Shown here: positions 24,384-27,393 of the stretch, piece by piece
How the letters are laid out: every line of letters starts with the position of its first letter
Position numbering within the stretch: position 1 is the stretch's first letter
Origin: CADEFX01 sp050260355
GTDB lineage: Bacteria; Pseudomonadota; Alphaproteobacteria; Rhizobiales; Hyphomicrobiaceae
Assembly: GCA_050260355.1 (NCBI GenBank)
Contig: JBLNBZ010000139.1
Span: forward strand, 1 to 27,393
Reading direction: 5' to 3'
Length of the DNA stretch: 27,393 nucleotides
Program-made: the position numbers and the translations under genes
Notes under the pieces: generated by a model
The model's input: the letters and a program-made list of their open reading frames with translations, nothing else
Database searches by the model: none
Told to the model about the DNA's origin: nothing

Positions 24384-25328
24384 ATGCAACGTGACGTGAC
24401 AGTGCGCGAGGTGGGCCTGAGAGACGGCCTGCAGCTCGTCAAGTCGTTCGTACCTACCGAGACCAAGCTCGCCTGGGCCAAGGCGGTCGCGGCGGCGGGC
24501 ATTCCCGAGGTCGAGGTGACCTCGTTCGTACCGGCCAAGGTGATCGCCCAGTTCGCCGATGCGGCAGAGGTCGCGCGCGGCGCGCTGAAGATCCCGGGGC
24601 CGCTGTGGTGCGTGCTGGTGCCCAACCGCAAGGGAGCGGAGTTCGCGCTCGCAGCCGGCGTTCGCAAGATCAACTTCGTGCTTTCGGTGTCGGAGGGGCA
24701 CAACCAGTCGAACGTGCGCAAGACGACGGATCAGTCGTTCGACGAGTTCCGCCAGATCGTCGAGCTCAGGAACTCGAAGCCTGAATGGAAGGGCGTCACC
24801 CTGCAGGGCTGCCTTGCGACCTCGCTCGGCTGCACCATCGAAGGGCATGTGCCGCCGGACCGCGTGCTGGCCTTCATCGACCGCTATCTGGAAGCGGGCG
24901 CCGATGAGATCACGCTGGCCGACACGGTCGGCTATGCCAGCCCGAGCGAGGTGCACAACCTGTTCCACCACGCGATCCGACTGACCGGCGGCAAGCCGGT
25001 CTATGCGCATTTCCACGATACGCGTGGGCTCGGGCTTGCCAACGTGTTCGGCGCGCTGGAGGCGGGCGTGCGCGGCTTCGATGCCTCCACGGGAGGGCTC
25101 GGCGGCTGTCCGTTCGCGCCGGGCGCCTCGGGCAATATTGTCATGGAGGACCTGGTGTTCCTTCTCGAGAAGGAGGGCCTGAAGACGGGCGTCGATCTCG
25201 AGCGCTACAGGGCTGCGCGCAACATTGCTGAAAAGGCGCTGCCCGACGAGAAGTTCTACGGCACAATCCTGAAGGCGGGGCTGCCCAAGGGCTTCACGCC
25301 GCCATCTCGGCAAATGGCAGCAGAATAG
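24384..25328 (+). CDS. mvaB: Hydroxymethylglutaryl-CoA lyase
   Basis: This 314-residue TIM-barrel enzyme belongs to the DRE-type metallolyase family and cleaves HMG-CoA to acetyl-CoA and acetoacetate. Diagnostic features are the N-terminal REVGLRDGLQ with Arg13 and Asp14, the SVSEGHNQSNVRKT stretch, the metal-binding YAHFHDTRG, and the signature GGLGGCPFAPGASGN with active-site Cys242. GAGGAGA lies six bases before the ATG. It follows the hydratase gene closely and is followed by an acyl-CoA dehydrogenase after 8 bases, so all three are probably one operon. The last step of leucine catabolism is the simplest reading; the 3-methylcrotonyl-CoA carboxylase genes expected for a full pathway are not in the window. 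Confidence 0.93.
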   Translation: MQRDVTVREVGLRDGLQLVKSFVPTETKLAWAKAVAAAGIPEVEVTSFVPAKVIAQFADAAEVARGALKIPGPLWCVLVPNRKGAEFALAAGVRKINFVLSVSEGHNQSNVRKTTDQSFDEFRQIVELRNSKPEWKGVTLQGCLATSLGCTIEGHVPPDRVLAFIDRYLEAGADEITLADTVGYASPSEVHNLFHHAIRLTGGKPVYAHFHDTRGLGLANVFGALEAGVRGFDASTGGLGGCPFAPGASGNIVMEDLVFLLEKEGLKTGVDLERYRAARNIAEKALPDEKFYGTILKAGLPKGFTPPSRQMAAE

Positions 25329-25336
25329 GTCGCAGC

Positions 25337-26524
25337 GTGCAGGAGAATGCCGACAGCCGCCTGATGATGCCGGCGGAAGCAGATTGGCCGGACATCCGCG
25401 AGGGTGTCCGCCGCATCTGCGACCAGTTTCCCAATGAGTACTGGCTGAAGCTCGATCATGCCGCCGAGTATCCGTCCGAGTTCGTTCAGGCGCTGACGGA
25501 GGCCGGCTATCTCGCCTGTCTGATCCCCGAGGAGTACGGCGGCTCAGGCTTGCCGCTCAGCGCAGGCTGCGCGGTGCTGGAGACGATCCACGAGTCCGGG
25601 TGCAACGCGGCAGCCTGCCACGCACAGATGTACACCATGGGCACCGTGCTCAAGCACGGCTCCGAGGAGCAGAAGCGGCGCTATCTGCCGGACATTGCCG
25701 CGGGCAAGCTCCGCCTGCAGGCCTTCGGCGTCACGGAGCCGACGACGGGCTCCGACACGACCCAGCTCAAGACGCGGGCCGACAAGAAGGGCAACCGCTA
25801 CGTCGTCAACGGGCAGAAGGTCTGGACGAGCCGCGTGCTCTACTCCGATCTGATGCTGCTCCTGGCGCGCACGACGCCGCCCGACAAGGTGAAGAAGCGC
25901 TCGGACGGCCTGTCGGTGTTCCTCGTCGATCTGCGCGAGGCGAAGGGGCACGGGCTCGAGATCCGCAAGATCGATGCGATGATCAATCACAACACCTGCG
26001 AGGTGTTCTTCGACAATCTCGAGGTACCGCCTGAGAACCTGATCGGCGAAGAAGGCAAGGGCTTCAAGTACATCGTCGACAGCATGAATGCCGAGCGCAT
26101 CCTCATCTCGGCCGAGTCGCTGGGCGACGCCAAGTTCTTCATCCGCCGCGCCACCGAGTACGCCAAGGAGCGTGTCGTGTTCGGCCATCCGATCGGCAAG
26201 AACCAGGGCGTCCAGTTTCCGATCGCACGCGCGTACGCCGAGACGACGGCGGCGGAGCTGCTGGTGCGCAAGGCGGCGGCGCTGTTCGAGGCGGGACGCG
26301 ACTGCGGCGCAGAGGCCAACATGGGCAAGCTGCTGGCATCGGAAGCAGCCTGGCACGCCGGCGAGAGCTGCATGCAGACGTTCGGCGGCTTTGCCTATGC
26401 GCGCGAGTATGGCATCGAGCGCAAATGGCGCGAGGCGCGGCTCTATCAGACCGCGCCCATCTCCACCAACATGATCCTGGCGTACGTGGGCCAGCACGTG
26501 CTCGGCATGCCGCGAAGCTATTAG
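25337..26524 (+). CDS. Acyl-CoA dehydrogenase, isovaleryl-CoA dehydrogenase-like active site
   Basis: The 395-residue flavoprotein oxidises an acyl-CoA to the enoyl-CoA and passes electrons to ETF. Family motifs include LIPEEYGGSG, the FAD/substrate region FGVTEPTTGSDTT, KVWTSR, and the C-terminal QTFGGFAYAREYGIERKWREARLY. The usual catalytic Glu near the C-terminus (in the YEG motif of medium-chain enzymes) is replaced by TAPIST. A glutamate at residue 253, in MNAERIL, aligns with the helix-G catalytic Glu254 of isovaleryl-CoA dehydrogenase. That supports a branched substrate and fits the HMG-CoA lyase neighbour. The start is GTG at 25337, eight bases after the lyase stop; ATG codons near 25361 are alternatives. 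Confidence 0.9.
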   Translation: MQENADSRLMMPAEADWPDIREGVRRICDQFPNEYWLKLDHAAEYPSEFVQALTEAGYLACLIPEEYGGSGLPLSAGCAVLETIHESGCNAAACHAQMYTMGTVLKHGSEEQKRRYLPDIAAGKLRLQAFGVTEPTTGSDTTQLKTRADKKGNRYVVNGQKVWTSRVLYSDLMLLLARTTPPDKVKKRSDGLSVFLVDLREAKGHGLEIRKIDAMINHNTCEVFFDNLEVPPENLIGEEGKGFKYIVDSMNAERILISAESLGDAKFFIRRATEYAKERVVFGHPIGKNQGVQFPIARAYAETTAAELLVRKAAALFEAGRDCGAEANMGKLLASEAAWHAGESCMQTFGGFAYAREYGIERKWREARLYQTAPISTNMILAYVGQHVLGMPRSY

Positions 26525-26547
26525 GCGGGGCGGGCGACCCCAACGTC

Positions 26548-26953
26548 TCAGCCGGTCGGATCTGCGGCATAGGTGGCAATCTCGACGAGATTGCCGTCGG
26601 GGTCCTCGCAGTAGATCGAGGTCATTGGGCCGAGAGCGCCAGTCCGGGGCGCGGGGCCGACCGTAATGGGGATGCCGCAGCTTCGCAGGCGCTCGATCAC
26701 CGGCTTCAGGCTGCCTTCGGTGATGAAGCAGAGATCCAGGGAGCCCGGCGCATCGACCTTGCACGTCTCCCAGCTCCTATCGCCGGTCTGCCGGAGGTTG
26801 AATTTGTGCCGTCCGAACTTCAGCGCCAGGCGCTCTCCCGGCCCGCCTGGGCTGACATACACCTCACGCTGAAAGCCGAGCGCGCTCATACCACGCGGCG
26901 GTCGCCTCGACGTTGCGGCAATTCAGGACGATATGGTCGATGCGGTCGATCAT
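26548..26953 (-). pseudogene. VOC (glyoxalase/bleomycin-resistance fold) protein, frameshifted
   Basis: Two frames together encode one small VOC-superfamily protein. From ATG 26953 the frame reads MIDRIDHIVLNCRNVEATAA then WYERA, the normal N-terminus, and runs into a stop just after 26870. The remainder continues in another frame from about 26885 (LGFQREVYVSPGG) to the stop at 26548, including LDLCFITEG and the metal-ligand region SIYCEDPDGNLVEIATY. The break lies in a GCGCGC-like run at 26880-26885; two extra bases there would restore WYERALGF and a product of about 135 residues. This looks like a dinucleotide slippage, either a real mutation or a sequencing error. The downstream frame alone has an ATG at 26889 but lacks the first beta strand and its probable metal-ligand His. 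Substrate unknown. Confidence 0.75.
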
Positions 26954-27135
26954 GCGCGTCTGCGACGGTCCGCCTCCAGGCTACTGCTCCGTCCACTCGG
27001 TTGCCAGCTCGAGGAAAGTGCGCCGTGGCTCTCGAAGTGGAAACCTGCATTGATGTTGCCGTAGTTGACGCAAGCCGGGCAAAGCGCATCAATGCGCGGC
27101 CAAATTGAGCCGGCGGGGTGGTTGCGGCGCGTGAG

Positions 27136-27160
27136 CTGCGGGCCCCTCGTGGGTCCGCAG
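27136..27160 (+). other. Hairpin upstream of EamA-type gene
   Basis: CTGCGGGCCC (27136-27145) pairs with GGGTCCGCAG (27151-27160), a 10-bp stem with one G-U pair and a five-base loop CTCGT. It ends 16 bases before the transporter ATG and has no U-run on either strand. It may be a leader structure affecting translation, or a terminator-like element of unclear direction. Confidence 0.45.
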
Positions 27161-27176
27161 GAGACGCCTGAACCTC

Positions 27177-27393
27177 ATGGATGCCCATGTCTTCTTCGCC
27201 ACGCTGGCCGCAGCGCTGTTCCATGCATCGTGGAATGCCGGCCTCAAGGTGCGCATCAGTCCGGCGGTCGCCATCACGCTGATGTCCGTTGTGGCCGGTA
27301 CCGCCGCGATCCCGGCGGTCGTGGCGCTCGGGCTCCCCGCCGCCGCGTCGTGGCCCTACCTGGCCGCCTCGTTGGCGCTGCACCTCGTCTACT
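27177..27393 (+). CDS. EamA/DMT-superfamily transporter, 5' part only
   Basis: The open frame from ATG 27177 gives 72 residues before the window ends. It begins MDAHVFFATLAAALFHASWN, where the FHASWN segment at the end of the first helix is typical of EamA (drug/metabolite transporter) proteins. Two further hydrophobic stretches follow (about residues 30-52 and 58-72). The ribosome-binding site is not obvious: GGAG lies about 13 bases upstream. Full members have around 280-300 residues with ten helices. The substrate cannot be inferred. Confidence 0.75.
   Translation, partial: MDAHVFFATLAAALFHASWNAGLKVRISPAVAITLMSVVAGTAAIPAVVALGLPAAASWPYLAASLALHLVY

Noticed and set aside
21824..24721. 965-codon open frame on the minus strand
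   Set aside because: Only the part from 23362 downstream is the acyl-CoA synthetase. The upstream part is antisense to the hydratase and lyase genes and has low-complexity composition typical of GC-rich shadows.

Overview
The window is GC-rich chromosomal DNA from an alphaproteobacterium, most likely of the order Hyphomicrobiales (Rhizobiales). The main basis is gene order: lnt, a PraR-type helix-turn-helix gene, metK, trmB, rimP, nusA, ylxR, infB, rbfA, truB, rpsO and pnp lie in a row on the + strand, an arrangement known from rhizobia and relatives. Protein details agree: an acidic C-terminal extension on NusA, YlxR fused to an L7Ae-like domain, and long N-termini on IF-2 and Lnt. Species cannot be named from this sequence alone.

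Layout. (1) 1-2211, minus strand: an AbrB-family membrane transporter running off the left edge, preceded by a broken nupC-type nucleoside transporter with an internal deletion of roughly 60-70 codons that also shifts the frame. (2) 2212-3167: a regulatory-looking intergenic stretch, then a SpeD-family pyruvoyl decarboxylase and an intrinsic terminator. (3) 3307-17998: the information-processing block, covering lipoprotein acylation (lnt), a regulator (praR-like), S-adenosylmethionine synthesis (metK), tRNA m7G methylation (trmB), 30S maturation (rimP, rbfA), transcription elongation/termination (nusA), translation initiation (infB), tRNA pseudouridylation (truB), ribosomal protein S15 (rpsO) and RNA decay (pnp). 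Structured leaders are visible ahead of metK, rimP, rpsO and pnp. (4) 18041-19018: a polyprenyl-phosphate sugar-1-phosphate transferase behind pnp. (5) 19083-23362, minus strand: an acyl-CoA synthetase followed by a tetronate-type acid-sugar module (OtnK-like kinase, OtnC-like decarboxylase/aldolase, SDR dehydrogenase). (6) 23570-26524, plus strand and divergent from (5): enoyl-CoA hydratase, HMG-CoA lyase-like enzyme and acyl-CoA dehydrogenase, resembling steps of leucine/isovalerate breakdown but without a carboxylase in view. (7) 26548-27393: a frameshifted VOC (glyoxalase-fold) gene and the start of an EamA/DMT-type transporter.

The genes of block 3 form one or a few operons linking SAM supply, ribosome assembly and RNA turnover. 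Blocks 5 and 6 look like accessory carbon catabolism. I do not see phage genes, insertion sequences, CRISPR arrays, tRNA or rRNA genes. No clearly new biological system is evident. The observations most worth checking are the SpeD homologue lacking the usual catalytic cysteine together with its start-occluding leader, the candidate S15 and rimP leader structures, the acid-sugar module whose dehydrogenase is an SDR, and two genes broken by small or internal deletions.
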